Source: Paenibacillus sp. GSMTC-2017 (GTDB lineage Bacteria; Bacillota; Bacilli; Paenibacillales; Paenibacillaceae). Taken from it: a DNA stretch of 64,000 nucleotides. This document shows positions 1 through 8,644 of this stretch, in pieces. The DNA lies in contig NZ_JAECMT010000003.1 of assembly GCF_016019935.1 (NCBI RefSeq), positions 124,122-188,121 on the forward strand, written 5' to 3'. How positions within the stretch are numbered: position 1 is the first letter of the stretch; each line of letters opens with the position of its first letter. The translations under genes and the position numbers were made by a program. A model generated the notes under the pieces. That model ran no database searches and was not told the DNA's origin. It saw only the letters and a list, made by a program, of their open reading frames with translations.

Positions 1-1
1 T

Positions 2-172
2 GACAATTCCAGTGCTTGGAAGCTTACAAGTAGTGTAGTCGTGGAATGGAAGAGCACGAAGGCTTACCTTGGCGGCGATAAAGTAATTTATAACGGAGTA
101 GAGTACGTGGCGCGTTGGTGGACTAGTGGCGATAAGCCAGATCAGTCTGATGTTTGGAAAAAAGCAGTTTAG
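2..172 (+). CDS. C-terminal end of a chitin-binding (CBM5/12) secreted enzyme, partial
   Basis: The last 56 codons of a gene that begins before the window. The visible residues have the spacing of aromatics and glycines typical of a CBM5/12 carbohydrate-binding module: a Trp (EWK), then AYLGGDKVIYNG, then ARWWTSGDKP and a final W. These modules sit at the C-terminus of chitinases, lytic monooxygenases and similar secreted enzymes and bind crystalline chitin. The catalytic part is outside the window, so the enzyme class is unknown. The reading frame ends at TAG and is followed by an inverted repeat. Confidence 0.75.
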   Translation, partial: DNSSAWKLTSSVVVEWKSTKAYLGGDKVIYNGVEYVARWWTSGDKPDQSDVWKKAV

Positions 173-211
173 TAAGTATTACAACAGTTAACCATAACAA
201 TGAGATTCAAA

Positions 212-272
212 GCATTGACCGTCATAATTGGGGATTCGATTCAATGTAAATTCCAAGTATGACGGTTAATGC
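212..272. repeat. 15-bp inverted repeat with 31-nt loop
   Basis: The arm at 212-226 (GCATTGACCGTCATA) pairs with 258-272, with one G-U wobble. It lies between the end of the chitin-binding gene and the end of cadA. No strong T run follows, so it is either a weak terminator or a leftover repeat. Function is not known. Confidence 0.4.
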
Positions 273-317
273 AACGGTTCTCATCTTACTAGAAAATAAA
301 TATCAGTCTTTAAGGCT

Positions 318-2546
318 TCACTTGTATTTTAATAATCTCATACTGTTTAGGATGACTATTAACGCGGCTCCGGTATCACTTAATACGGCTAACCAAAGGG
401 TCAGAATGTTAGGGAATATGAGTACTAGAGCAACAAGTTTTATCAATATAGAGAACCAGATATTTTGTTTAATGATTTGTAATGTCTTTCGACTTAGTTT
501 AATGGTGTGAGGCAACTTATCTAGATTGTCTGCCATTAAAACGATATCAGCAGTCTCCATTGCCGTATCAGTCCCCGCACCACCCATTGCAATTCCGATA
601 TGTGCTGCCGCAAGTGCAGGAGCATCATTAATGCCATCCCCAACCATTGCCACTACATTTCCTTGAGCTTGCAAATGCTCGATTTCGTCTAATTTCTGTT
701 CTGGTAACAAATTGGCTTTATAAGTGGATATTTTAGCTTGATTTGCAATCTTGGTAGCTGTACCTTCATTATCGCCTGTTAACATAACGGTTTGTTTGAT
801 ACCCATTGCATGTAATTGATCAATCGTTTGCAAAGTGGTTTTGCGAATCGTATCTGATACAGCAATAACGCCGATCAGCCTCTTGTTTTTTGCTACTAGT
901 ATCAAAGTATTCCCTTCAGCTTCAAGCTGGGCTATTTGCGAAGCGACAGTGGAAAAAGAAATGGCCATTTCTTTAAACCAGTCAACTTTTCCTGCGACAC
1001 AAACTTCACCGTTTATTGTACCTTGAATACCTTTGCCAGCTTCATTTGTAAACGATGAGCCTGCCATAGGATAAACATCTGCTCCTTCGGCATGTTTTAC
1101 AATGGCTTGAGCTATTGGATGTGTAGAATAAGATTCAAGAGTTGTTATGATTTGCAAAAGCTCCGTTTCAGTAATCCCAATGGGAAGAAGCGTAGTTACA
1201 ATAGGTTTGCCATTCGTGAGTGTTCCCGTTTTATCAAAAGCAATGACATTAAGTTGACCTGCTTTTTCCAGAATAGAGCCACCTTTAATGAGAATGCCAT
1301 GTTTAGCCCCGTTTCCGATAGCACTAACAATTGCTACTGGTGTAGAGATAACAAGTGCACAAGGGCATGCAACTACGAGTAATTCCAAACCTCTGTATAT
1401 CCAATCCATCCATGTCCCAAAACCGAGAAGAGGGGGGAATATCATTATTACGAAAGCACCAATGAATACAACGGGTGTATAGATTCGTGCAAATTTATCT
1501 ACAAAATCTTGAGTAGGTGCTTTCTTTTCTTGTGCTTCTTCAATTAATCGAATAATAGTTGAAACGGTTGTGTCTTGAACCTGCTTAGTTACTCGTACTT
1601 CTAATGTGCCATGATGATTTAATGTGCCAGCATAGACGGTATCTCCAACTTGTTTGTCAACTGGAATTGACTCGCCTGTAATTGGAGCTTGGTTTATCGT
1701 TGATTCTCCCGTCAAAATGATGCCATCCAGCGGAATTTTCTCGCCAGGTTTTACAATGATGATTGTACCTACGCGGATACGTTCCACTGCTGTACGTACT
1801 AGTTCATTTTCTTTTCTTATCCAAGCTTCAGGTGGTGCAAGATCAAGTAACTGACGAACGGAATTACGGGTTTTTTCCATAGACTTCATTTGAAGTACAT
1901 TACCCAAAGCAAATAACCAAACGACAGTTGCCCCTTCAAGCCACTCTCCAAGAATAGCCGCACCAATAACAGCTACGGACATTAGTACGTTCATATCAAG
2001 GGAACGACTTTTTAGGGCGTAGTAGGCACTTTTTAAAGGTGTTATTCCACTCGCTAATATAGCAATTGCATATAGAAGTGTGGATGTCATCTCTTGATTG
2101 TCATTTATAAAAGTAGCGATATAACCAAATAAAATAAGAACGGCTGAGAAGATGATACCTGACCATGAAGAACGTGGGCTATTACTTTTACCCTTCAATG
2201 AGCCTGCTAAAGAAGCATGAAAGCCTACCTTTTTTACTTCTCCAATAATGTCTTCAACAGAATTAGAATGTTCGATGTGTAGCTTAGCACTGGAATAGTG
2301 AACGGCCACACTCGTTACATCTTGATGTAATTTCAGATGATTTTGTAACGTAAGCGCACAAGAACTACAATCCATACCTTCAATATCGTAGGTACGGATG
2401 TTTTCATTGTTAGGGGATACTAGAGCAGCGTCATCATTTCCGAAGGATTCCTCTGTAGAGCAGCAACCGTCATTACATGTTGAAGAGGGAGAATTGAGAG
2501 TAGTAGTAGAATCAAGTAAATCCTTTTTAAATTTGAAATCACTCAT
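318..2546 (-). CDS. cadA: Cadmium/zinc/lead-exporting P1B-type ATPase
   Basis: A membrane pump that uses ATP to expel soft divalent metals. In order it shows a Cys-rich N-terminus (CNDGCC), one heavy-metal-associated domain with GMDCSSCA near residues 57-64, paired membrane helices, the TGES actuator loop, the CPC metal-site motif near 395, the phosphorylation motif DKTGTLT near 438, an HP-type Ser-Thr-His-Pro site and GDGINDAP. The last helices carry SDTGAALIVILNS, which is characteristic of the ZntA/CadA subgroup rather than copper pumps. I place the start at the ATG at 2546: GGAG lies 9 bases before it and it overlaps the repressor's stop (ATGAGTGA). A longer frame to 2603 is open but lies inside the repressor gene. 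It is co-transcribed with the ArsR gene upstream. Confidence 0.93.
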   Translation of the reverse strand: MSDFKFKKDLLDSTTTLNSPSSTCNDGCCSTEESFGNDDAALVSPNNENIRTYDIEGMDCSSCALTLQNHLKLHQDVTSVAVHYSSAKLHIEHSNSVEDIIGEVKKVGFHASLAGSLKGKSNSPRSSWSGIIFSAVLILFGYIATFINDNQEMTSTLLYAIAILASGITPLKSAYYALKSRSLDMNVLMSVAVIGAAILGEWLEGATVVWLFALGNVLQMKSMEKTRNSVRQLLDLAPPEAWIRKENELVRTAVERIRVGTIIIVKPGEKIPLDGIILTGESTINQAPITGESIPVDKQVGDTVYAGTLNHHGTLEVRVTKQVQDTTVSTIIRLIEEAQEKKAPTQDFVDKFARIYTPVVFIGAFVIMIFPPLLGFGTWMDWIYRGLELLVVACPCALVISTPVAIVSAIGNGAKHGILIKGGSILEKAGQLNVIAFDKTGTLTNGKPIVTTLLPIGITETELLQIITTLESYSTHPIAQAIVKHAEGADVYPMAGSSFTNEAGKGIQGTINGEVCVAGKVDWFKEMAISFSTVASQIAQLEAEGNTLILVAKNKRLIGVIAVSDTIRKTTLQTIDQLHAMGIKQTVMLTGDNEGTATKIANQAKISTYKANLLPEQKLDEIEHLQAQGNVVAMVGDGINDAPALAAAHIGIAMGGAGTDTAMETADIVLMADNLDKLPHTIKLSRKTLQIIKQNIWFSILIKLVALVLIFPNILTLWLAVLSDTGAALIVILNSMRLLKYK

Positions 2547-2871
2547 CACCATGTTCTCCGAATGGGCGTTCACAACATTTAGCTTCTTCTTGAACTTGCT
2601 CAAATAGGGAACCTATAGTAATCAGCATTGTTCTTACTTGTTCATTTCGCAATGAGTAATAAACAAATTTTCCGTCTTGTCTGCTCACTATTATGCCGCA
2701 GCCCTTCAAACAGGAGAGATGTTGCGAAATGTTAGACTGATTCCCTTGTAACTCATCAACGATTTGTGTGACCGTTTTTTCTTCATGTAAGAGTAGGTGA
2801 AGAATAGCTAGTCGGGTTTTATCAGAGAAACCACGAATAAACTTTGCTTGCAGCTCTAATTGCTGTATCAT
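2539..2871 (-). CDS. ArsR/SmtB-family metal-sensing repressor (CmtR-like cysteine pattern)
   Basis: A 110-residue winged-helix repressor, first gene of the metal-efflux operon, expected to leave DNA when Cd, Pb or Zn binds. The recognition-helix region reads NQSNISQHLSCLKGCG, with Cys54 and Cys58 four residues apart, and a Cys99-Cys100 pair lies near the C-terminus. The classic CadC/ArsR metal box (ELCVCDL) in the helix before it is absent; the matching place reads EKTVTQIVDEL. The Cys-x3-Cys in the recognition helix plus a late Cys is the arrangement known from mycobacterial CmtR. That it uses this site is an inference. Two matching inverted repeats upstream are the likely operators. Confidence 0.88.
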   Translation of the reverse strand: MIQQLELQAKFIRGFSDKTRLAILHLLLHEEKTVTQIVDELQGNQSNISQHLSCLKGCGIIVSRQDGKFVYYSLRNEQVRTMLITIGSLFEQVQEEAKCCERPFGEHGDE

Positions 2872-2883
2872 TTTGTTTCACCT

Positions 2884-2939
2884 CATATTAGTAACGACTA
2901 ATTTGTTTTTATGTGTTCATATTAACATTTACTAATATG
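2884..2939 (-). promoter_or_regulatory. Paired operator sites for the ArsR-type repressor
   Basis: Two inverted repeats sit directly upstream of the repressor start. Site 1 contains ATTAGT-AACG-ACTAAT (2887-2902). Site 2 is CATATTA-N8-TAATATG (2918-2939). Read in opposite directions the two begin with the same 11 bases, CATATTAGTAA, so they look like two copies of one recognition sequence. Position and palindromy fit autoregulation. Confidence 0.65.
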
Positions 2940-2989
2940 TTGTGTCAAAGGATAAATGGCCAATAGGAAGTTATGCTTTAGTTAAAAAG

Positions 2990-3036
2990 AAAGCTCTCCT
3001 TTAAGTAGATAATCTACTTTTAAGGAGAGCTTTTTT
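2990..3036. terminator. Rho-independent terminator with GTAGA(N)TAATCTAC tip
   Basis: A long hairpin (AAGCTCTCCTT pairing with AAGGAGAGCTT) is followed by a T run on the + strand, and A residues on the other side could serve the - strand. It closes the cyclophilin transcript, which runs leftward. The tip, GTAGATAATCTAC at 3005-3017, recurs in two other terminators in this window. Confidence 0.8.
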
Positions 3037-3047
3037 CATGTATCTAT

Positions 3048-3800
3048 TTATTCAGCCTTTACAGGTTCAGGGAATGTCATACCTTTTAGATCAACGGTAA
3101 CTTTTTTCATAGAAATCGGTGTATTCGGCAAGTCGTTAGCATCGCGTTCTTGATTAACCACTTCATCAACATGTTCCATACCTTCGATAACTGTGCCAAA
3201 TGAAGCATATTGGGTATCTAGGAAGTCAGAATCTGCGACCATAATGAAAAACTGAGAACCTGCCGAGTTAGGATCTTGGGCGCGGGCCATAGAAATAACG
3301 CCTCTTGTATGTTTCAAATTATTTTTGAAGCTATTACCTGTGAACTCACCAGCGATAGTATAGCCTGGTCCGCCCATACCAGTTCCCTCAGGATCTCCAC
3401 CTTGGATCATAAAGCCTGGAATAACACGGTGGAAAATAACTCCGTCATAGAAATTTTTATTCACAAGTGAAATGAAGTTGTTAACGGTATTAGGAGCAAC
3501 TTCGGGATAAAGCTCTACTTTAATGATTTTGTCATTGCTTAATTCGATAGTCACAACTGGATGTTTTTCAGGTCCAAGTAATTCAAGCTTGTCCGATTCT
3601 GCTGCAGTTTCAGTTGGCGTTGCAGTTGGTGACGGGGATGGTGAAGGAGATGGTTCAGTTGTTGCTGTGTTCCCACCTGACCCTTGTGTTGCATTGTTCT
3701 TACCCTGATTTACTCCGCAACCCGCTGTAATAAGTGCAAATACAGTTATAAGCAAGAGTATCGTGCTGAGTCTTAGCTTTGATTTGATTGTTGTCATCAT
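3048..3800 (-). CDS. Secreted cyclophilin-type peptidyl-prolyl isomerase, lipoprotein
   Basis: Catalyses cis-trans isomerisation of X-Pro bonds outside the cell membrane. Residues 1-28 form a lipoprotein signal ending in the lipobox ITAGC with the lipidated Cys28. A linker rich in Ser, Pro and Thr (about 45-68) follows, then a cyclophilin domain from about 80 to 235. Conserved active-site parts are visible: IFHRVIPGFMIQGGDP, GSQFF and the late SFGTV. Size and domain order match the lipoprotein cyclophilins common in Paenibacillaceae. GGGGG lies a few bases before two adjacent ATG codons, so the start could also be 3797. The gene stands alone with its own terminator. Confidence 0.9.
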   Translation of the reverse strand: MMTTIKSKLRLSTILLLITVFALITAGCGVNQGKNNATQGSGGNTATTEPSPSPSPSPTATPTETAAESDKLELLGPEKHPVVTIELSNDKIIKVELYPEVAPNTVNNFISLVNKNFYDGVIFHRVIPGFMIQGGDPEGTGMGGPGYTIAGEFTGNSFKNNLKHTRGVISMARAQDPNSAGSQFFIMVADSDFLDTQYASFGTVIEGMEHVDEVVNQERDANDLPNTPISMKKVTVDLKGMTFPEPVKAE

Positions 3801-3868
3801 TAATTCCCCCTTTTTTCATTATCCAAAATTTATATTATCATAATCTTCTGCCTAAAATCTAATGGTTG

Positions 3869-4507
3869 TCATTGTTTGACTTCTCTATGTTGTACAATCC
3901 CTCGCTTTTGCCAAAGTCGATAGGCACCTAACGCGATAGCAATAAAAACAGCATATACAGCGATAGTTATCGGCATGTTCTGAGGAGAGCTCATAACACT
4001 ATCTCCTACAACTGCAAATAGTAGCATAGAAGGAATTTTACCTAAGGAGGAAGCGATTGTATAAGAAGTGAAGGAGACGCGGCTTAATGCTGCGTACACA
4101 TTAACAACTATAGATGGAATAAAAGGAATCATTCTAGCGAATAAAATGGTCAAGAAAGCATTACGTTCAAACATAACTGTTATTTTACTAATGCTTTTGT
4201 TGCGGGCCAAAATCCGTTGTCCCCATTCTTGATAACCGTATCGTACAAAAAGAAACATGAGTATGGAAGCGATAGATGAACCCGCCCAAGTAATCACTGC
4301 GCCAAGGATAGGGCCGAGTGCCGCTCCTATAACACCTCCAACAATGGGGTAAGGAATGATCGGGAAAAGTGCCATAATAGATGCCATTATAATGATAAGT
4401 GGGATGCTATTAGCTTGCTGGAACCAAGCAAGTATGTTATCGCCATATATATAAATAAGATAAGCGATGGCTACATAAACCGCTGCTAATGCTAATTTCT
4501 TGATCAT
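3869..4507 (-). CDS. TVP38/TMEM64 (DedA-like) membrane protein
   Basis: A 212-residue integral membrane protein with about five to six hydrophobic segments. The central region FPIIPYPIVGGVIGAALGPILGAVITWAG and the later FARMIPFIPSIVVNVYAAL contain the Pro/Gly-rich pattern of the SNARE-associated/VTT family, whose members are implicated in lipid scrambling or flippase-type roles. I place the start at 4507, where ACGGAGG lies 8 bases before ATG; the open frame extends 16 codons further without a ribosome site. The specific function here is not known. Confidence 0.8.
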   Translation of the reverse strand: MIKKLALAAVYVAIAYLIYIYGDNILAWFQQANSIPLIIIMASIMALFPIIPYPIVGGVIGAALGPILGAVITWAGSSIASILMFLFVRYGYQEWGQRILARNKSISKITVMFERNAFLTILFARMIPFIPSIVVNVYAALSRVSFTSYTIASSLGKIPSMLLFAVVGDSVMSSPQNMPITIAVYAVFIAIALGAYRLWQKRGIVQHREVKQ

Positions 4508-4644
4508 AGAATTTGCCTCCGTTCTGGGCTGAATTCTATTATAGCATGACAGCAATTAAATTAGATTCCATTCTACTTGACCTTCTCGTTACGTCAACGT
4601 TTATTGTGTTGTTGAGAAGTTAAATAATGGAGGTCATAGAGACG

Positions 4645-5334
4645 ATGCCGAATCATGATGAGATTTACAGAAGTGAAGCAGACCAATACGATGAGATGAT
4701 TGCTAGGCAGCCAAACTTATTGCAAGTTGTGTCAGAGATACGTGCTGTCGATGGACTTGATGTTGTAGACATGGGAGCTGGAACGGGGCGTCTGACGACA
4801 GTACTTGCACCGAAAGTGAAGTCTATTGTGGCTGTTGATGCATCGGAGGCAATGTTGAAGCTAACGAGTGACCGATTGCGCGAGGCAGGACATACCAATT
4901 GGGGTGTTCTGGTTGGAGATCATCGTCAGCTTCCACTTGAAGACAATTGTGCAGATTTGGTCGTGTCGGGCTGGAGCATTTGTTATGTAAGTTCAACTGC
5001 ACACAAGGATTGGCAGAGCAACTTGGAGCGTGTTATAGGAGAGATGAGAAGGGTATTGAAAGTCGGCGGGACAGCAATCATCCTTGAGACGATGGGTACA
5101 GGATTTGAAACACCGCATCCGCCGGACTTTCTAAAAGACTATTATGCGGAGCTAACAGACGTTTATGGTTTCGATCATAAATGGATTCGAACCGATTATA
5201 GCTTCGAGAGTGTAGAGCAGGCTGAGCGATTGACTAGATTCTTTTTTGGAGATGATCTGGGTGATAGAGTTGCACGAGACAGGATTATAACTTTACCCGA
5301 ATGTGCTGGCATTTGGTGGCGGACATTTGATTGA
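4645..5334 (+). CDS. Class I SAM-dependent methyltransferase
   Basis: A 229-residue methyltransferase. Motif I is VVDMGAGTGRL near residues 42-52, which binds S-adenosylmethionine. It is followed by an acidic VAVDAS strand, a VGDHRQLPLED motif and a SGWSICY segment typical of UbiE/Methyltransf_11 enzymes. The substrate cannot be told. I chose the second ATG (4645) because GGAGG at about 4629 serves it; the ATG at 4627 has no clear ribosome site. It is transcribed alone and converges with the lanthipeptide synthetase gene. Confidence 0.8.
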   Translation: MPNHDEIYRSEADQYDEMIARQPNLLQVVSEIRAVDGLDVVDMGAGTGRLTTVLAPKVKSIVAVDASEAMLKLTSDRLREAGHTNWGVLVGDHRQLPLEDNCADLVVSGWSICYVSSTAHKDWQSNLERVIGEMRRVLKVGGTAIILETMGTGFETPHPPDFLKDYYAELTDVYGFDHKWIRTDYSFESVEQAERLTRFFFGDDLGDRVARDRIITLPECAGIWWRTFD

Positions 5335-5408
5335 TAGGTATGTTTACGACTAGCCCGCCTCAATACGCCGGTTTATGTTGTGCGATGTGCTTAGAATAGG
5401 CAAGTTTG

Positions 5409-5447
5409 ACGAACAGCAGTCTGTTCACATAGACGACAGCTGTTCGT
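5409..5447 (-). terminator. Inverted repeat around the stop of the first LanKC gene
   Basis: Perfect 9-base arms ACGAACAGC (5409-5417) and GCTGTTCGT (5439-5447) enclose the stop codon of the - strand synthetase gene. A convincing T run is missing, so its role as terminator is tentative. Confidence 0.4.
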
Positions 5448-8136
5448 AGTTCTTATTAGATGGATATTCGCTAGGGCTAAAATCAAGCAATTCATCGAGT
5501 GTAAAATTAAAATCGTTTAAATGCTCATTTTCATTAGCCAGACGGTGCAAAAATAACGCTATCCCTGCTGAGCCTGTTGCATAATCGGTAGAAATCTTCA
5601 TCAGCTGCTCTCCAGGGAAAGCGATCCCATCAGATTTATCGAGCTTAAACAACATGATTCCATTCGCAATATGATGTGCTTCAAGCAGGTAATGCTTTTC
5701 GCCTGTAAATTGATACATATCAAGTAGGAGGTTTCCTGAGCCAGACAAACCTTTGAATAGAGCAGGGAATGTTGAATACTTTTTGGATGTATTTCTGGCA
5801 AGCTTCTGTGCTGTTTCTAAATAAGAGGGTTCTTTCAAGTATGCCCAGTAGCGTATGAGAACAGCCGCTATCCCTGCCGCCCCTCCGTGCCAACTTTCTG
5901 ACATAATAAGTTCTTTCCTGCCCACCTTGCCTCTGCGTACGCTAAGTATGTCATCTGAAACGTTAAGCAATTTACCAAGCTCAAACGCTAAAGCGAGCTT
6001 GCCTTCGTTCATGTAGCTATCGTTTTTTGACACAATTCCTAAATAGAGTAGGAAAAGTGCAATACCGCTGGAACCTCTTGTATAACCATGCCAAATGTCG
6101 CCTTCGCTGTCTTTCCAGAAATAACCGTCTCGATCCTTTTTCTTGGTTGTTAATAGATGCTCTCCTGCAGCAATTGCTTGATCTAACCAATGCTGGTCTC
6201 CGGTCGTCATATAAAATCTAATGCAAGTTAGACCATACCCTGCTGAGCCGGTGAAGATATCTGCAGATTGATGCAACAAAGGGCTCTCTTGAGCTTTACG
6301 TAGCAGGCGAGCAGCAGGCTCATGTAGTCCAGCGTCCAAAAGCACCCAAGCAATTCCCGCCATGCCCGTATATAATCCCGGCGGAATTTGTTCTGTGGAT
6401 AATGATCTCGCCAGTATCCAAGTCAAGGCTGCTTGTGGAACCTCTTTATTTAACCGCTGAAGAGCATGGACAACGCCAGCAGCACCGTAAGCTAGATTTA
6501 ACGGATTTGTTTCAAACACTAGAGGATCAGCAGGAAATAAACGATCGGTGCGATGATAATCTGCGCATTGAACAATATATTTACTAGTATGTTCTACTAC
6601 GGTTAGCAGCTCAGTCTTAGCAATAGGAACGATGGACGTCACTGATGTAAGTTCCAAATGAATACTATCGAGTAGGCAGACAACTTGTTCTGCTGTAGGG
6701 CGATCCACTATTTCTGCACTCATACATCTTCTTATGAGACTTCGTAATTGCATCGGTACACCAAGATCTTCTCCGAGTGCCTCTACGAATAGATCTTTTT
6801 TCCCCGGATCAATCTCGTATAGGCAGTTGACCGGAAAGAGGTTTGCCGCCATAATTGCCCCCAATGAATAAATATCATCTTCACATTTAGGCGTTTGAGT
6901 AACGTCGCGGTCTGAGAAGCCAATTGTTTGAATAGAGTTTTTGAAGTCCATCCCTAAGCGATGACCTGCTTCTAGATCTACAAGCTTAACTTGCCCCGTC
7001 GCTGCATCCAGTACAATGACATTCGTAATCGATAAATTGCAGCACACTACATTTTTCTTATGGCAGATCGCAATTGCTCTAGCGAGGTTAGTCCATATTT
7101 TTTTTAGTGTTTCGAGATACTTGATCTTATCTTCAGCGCTAGGGCTCGTATATTTGAAAGGCATGTTTGCTGCGAAAAAATGATTTAAAGCGGAACCTTT
7201 CACATGCTCTTCTACTAAAAAGGTATGTTCCCAATCTTGAAACAAATCAACGGGTGCAGGTGCAATCCCATCCTTTGCTAGCAACTGCAAGATTTCATAT
7301 TCTTTTTGCAAGCGATAGGTAGCATCATGTCCATACTCATCCATTTGCGTATGGGGTCTTGCTTCCTTCACTACAACTAAGCGATCTTCTTTCATGTCTG
7401 TTGCTAAGTATACGCCACCAGTCATCGTATTGCTGAGCATACTTTCGATACGATATCTCCCGTTGTTAAGTGCTTGATCTTCATCTACTTCATCCTCGGA
7501 GGGGAATGGATCTTGCGTCCACGAAGGACAATCGAAATAAGACAAATCTGTCTTTGGATTGAGATCCCCATCGGGTGAAACGAAGTAGTTTCTCTTATCT
7601 CCCAAAACGGTCATATAAGGATTTTTCTCGAATAATCCGTATTGGTAGTATACAGTTTTTGAGTTCTTATATCTGCGATCACTGAGAATATAGGGGCCAT
7701 CATACTTTTGCAAAACTAGATGCAACTGCTCAATTGTGGTGTGAAACTGATCTTCGCTGGCAGGGTACACAGTCATAAACTTTCCCCCGGACGAACGATT
7801 CCATAAATTTCCTCCAGATTCGCGAACTAATGAAGTATCACATAAAAACTTGAAGGCAACACCACCCTGGAAAAGCACGGTTGCAGCATCACGCAATAGG
7901 TCTTGACACTGACTCGGTATAACCGAAATATGTATTTTCCAGCCTTGTTGGGGAAGCTTTTGGTCCTTAGCCTCTACGCGAAACCATACGTTCATCCTGT
8001 TGACTGTCCACTTTTCGGGAATAATTGAATAAATAATCTGCAATAACTCCTCTGTTGCAATATATCGATCCAAACTTTCATAGTGCTCGGTCCGTATTAT
8101 TTTGTTAAACAAATAAGTGCGAAATGGAATCTCCAA
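5425..8136 (-). CDS. lanKC: Class III lanthipeptide synthetase LanKC1, kinase catalytic Asp replaced by Asn
   Basis: A 903-residue three-domain enzyme of the LanKC type, which phosphorylates Ser/Thr in a precursor peptide, eliminates the phosphate and closes thioether rings. The N-terminal lyase part shows GWKIHIS, FKFLCD and GGKF. The kinase part (about 225-500) has the Lys of VVVKEARP and VKLVDLEAG (Asp387, in place of DFG). The catalytic loop reads VVCCNLSITN with Asn367, coded AAT, where the paralogue at 8996 has Asp. The C-terminal part (about 540-880) is a LanC-like toroid with repeated G-x-x-G motifs (TGMAG, TGSAG, RGSSG, HGGAAG, KGLSG) but without the Cys-His-Gly zinc ligands of true LanC, as is usual in class III. 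It is divergent from the precursor genes across an AT-rich 317-bp region. The Asn suggests weakened or lost kinase activity (inference). Confidence 0.92.
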   Translation of the reverse strand: MEIPFRTYLFNKIIRTEHYESLDRYIATEELLQIIYSIIPEKWTVNRMNVWFRVEAKDQKLPQQGWKIHISVIPSQCQDLLRDAATVLFQGGVAFKFLCDTSLVRESGGNLWNRSSGGKFMTVYPASEDQFHTTIEQLHLVLQKYDGPYILSDRRYKNSKTVYYQYGLFEKNPYMTVLGDKRNYFVSPDGDLNPKTDLSYFDCPSWTQDPFPSEDEVDEDQALNNGRYRIESMLSNTMTGGVYLATDMKEDRLVVVKEARPHTQMDEYGHDATYRLQKEYEILQLLAKDGIAPAPVDLFQDWEHTFLVEEHVKGSALNHFFAANMPFKYTSPSAEDKIKYLETLKKIWTNLARAIAICHKKNVVCCNLSITNVIVLDAATGQVKLVDLEAGHRLGMDFKNSIQTIGFSDRDVTQTPKCEDDIYSLGAIMAANLFPVNCLYEIDPGKKDLFVEALGEDLGVPMQLRSLIRRCMSAEIVDRPTAEQVVCLLDSIHLELTSVTSIVPIAKTELLTVVEHTSKYIVQCADYHRTDRLFPADPLVFETNPLNLAYGAAGVVHALQRLNKEVPQAALTWILARSLSTEQIPPGLYTGMAGIAWVLLDAGLHEPAARLLRKAQESPLLHQSADIFTGSAGYGLTCIRFYMTTGDQHWLDQAIAAGEHLLTTKKKDRDGYFWKDSEGDIWHGYTRGSSGIALFLLYLGIVSKNDSYMNEGKLALAFELGKLLNVSDDILSVRRGKVGRKELIMSESWHGGAAGIAAVLIRYWAYLKEPSYLETAQKLARNTSKKYSTFPALFKGLSGSGNLLLDMYQFTGEKHYLLEAHHIANGIMLFKLDKSDGIAFPGEQLMKISTDYATGSAGIALFLHRLANENEHLNDFNFTLDELLDFSPSEYPSNKNYEQLSSM

Positions 8137-8453
8137 TGTACTTCCCCCTCCAAATCATAGTTTTAAAGCCTCGTAACCAAAACTAGCATAGCATAAAGTT
8201 CCAACTCTAATAAAGTAAATTATCACAAATTATGTAATTATAATAATTTTGGTAGGATTACTTATTTCCACATAATACATATTTATTTTCATAAAATAAA
8301 CGTAAATAAAATAATAATTTGTAAAAAAATATAGAAAAAATAAGTTGTTTGTCTATAAAAGTCGAAAAGTAATCTATTGTAAAGTTATTTTTCTTATGTT
8401 ATATTTACCAGGACTTTACAAGTCACAATACGATAGACTAGGAGGTGGAATAT
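8137..8453. other. AT-rich divergent control region between lanKC1 and the precursor genes
   Basis: A 317-base stretch with no coding capacity and very high AT content. It holds the ribosome site of lanKC1 at its left end, a perfect inverted repeat TTTATTTT-CAT-AAAATAAA at 8282-8300, and a promoter for the precursor operon at 8377-8405. It probably also contains the leftward promoter for lanKC1, which I could not place with confidence. The composition differs sharply from the neighbouring genes. Confidence 0.6.
8377..8405 (+). promoter_or_regulatory. Sigma-A-type promoter of the lanthipeptide precursor operon
   Basis: TTGTAA (8377-8382), a 17-base spacer and TATATT (8400-8405). The predicted transcription start near 8412 leaves a leader of about 40 bases before the first precursor gene. 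Confidence 0.55.
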
Positions 8454-8549
8454 ATGCAAAGAATTTTGAAACTTCAGAAAATTACTGCAAAAATAGGCGA
8501 TCAGCATGAAGCTATCAGCGTATCATCTTGCGATAGTCATAGCTGCTAG
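8454..8549 (+). CDS. lanA: Class III lanthipeptide precursor LanA1 (31 residues)
   Basis: A 31-codon gene with a perfect AGGAGGTGG ribosome site 6-8 bases before ATG. The leader begins MQRILKLQKI and contains the I-L-x-L-Q motif that class III synthetases recognise. The core is ISVSSCDSHSC (residues 21-31). It holds Ser22, 24, 25, 28 and 30 and Cys26 and Cys31. Both S25-x2-S28-x2-C31 and S22-x2-S25-x5-C31 fit the labionin pattern Ser-x2-Ser-x(2-5)-Cys; simple lanthionines are also possible. Two close homologues follow. Ring topology cannot be decided from sequence. Confidence 0.88.
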   Translation: MQRILKLQKITAKIGDQHEAISVSSCDSHSC

Positions 8550-8587
8550 TAACAGAGAAACACTGTGAACGAAATATTCGTAAAAGC

Positions 8588-8617
8588 ACTCATTTGTACT
8601 CATTTGTACTCATTTGT
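8588..8617 (+). repeat. Three perfect 10-bp tandem repeats between lanA1 and lanA2
   Basis: ACTCATTTGT occurs three times head to tail with no mismatch. The period is about one DNA turn. It lies in the 95-bp gap between the first two precursor genes. It could be replication slippage or a protein-binding array. Confidence 0.75.
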
Positions 8618-8644
8618 ATGTAACTTTTGAGGGGGGTGTATATG

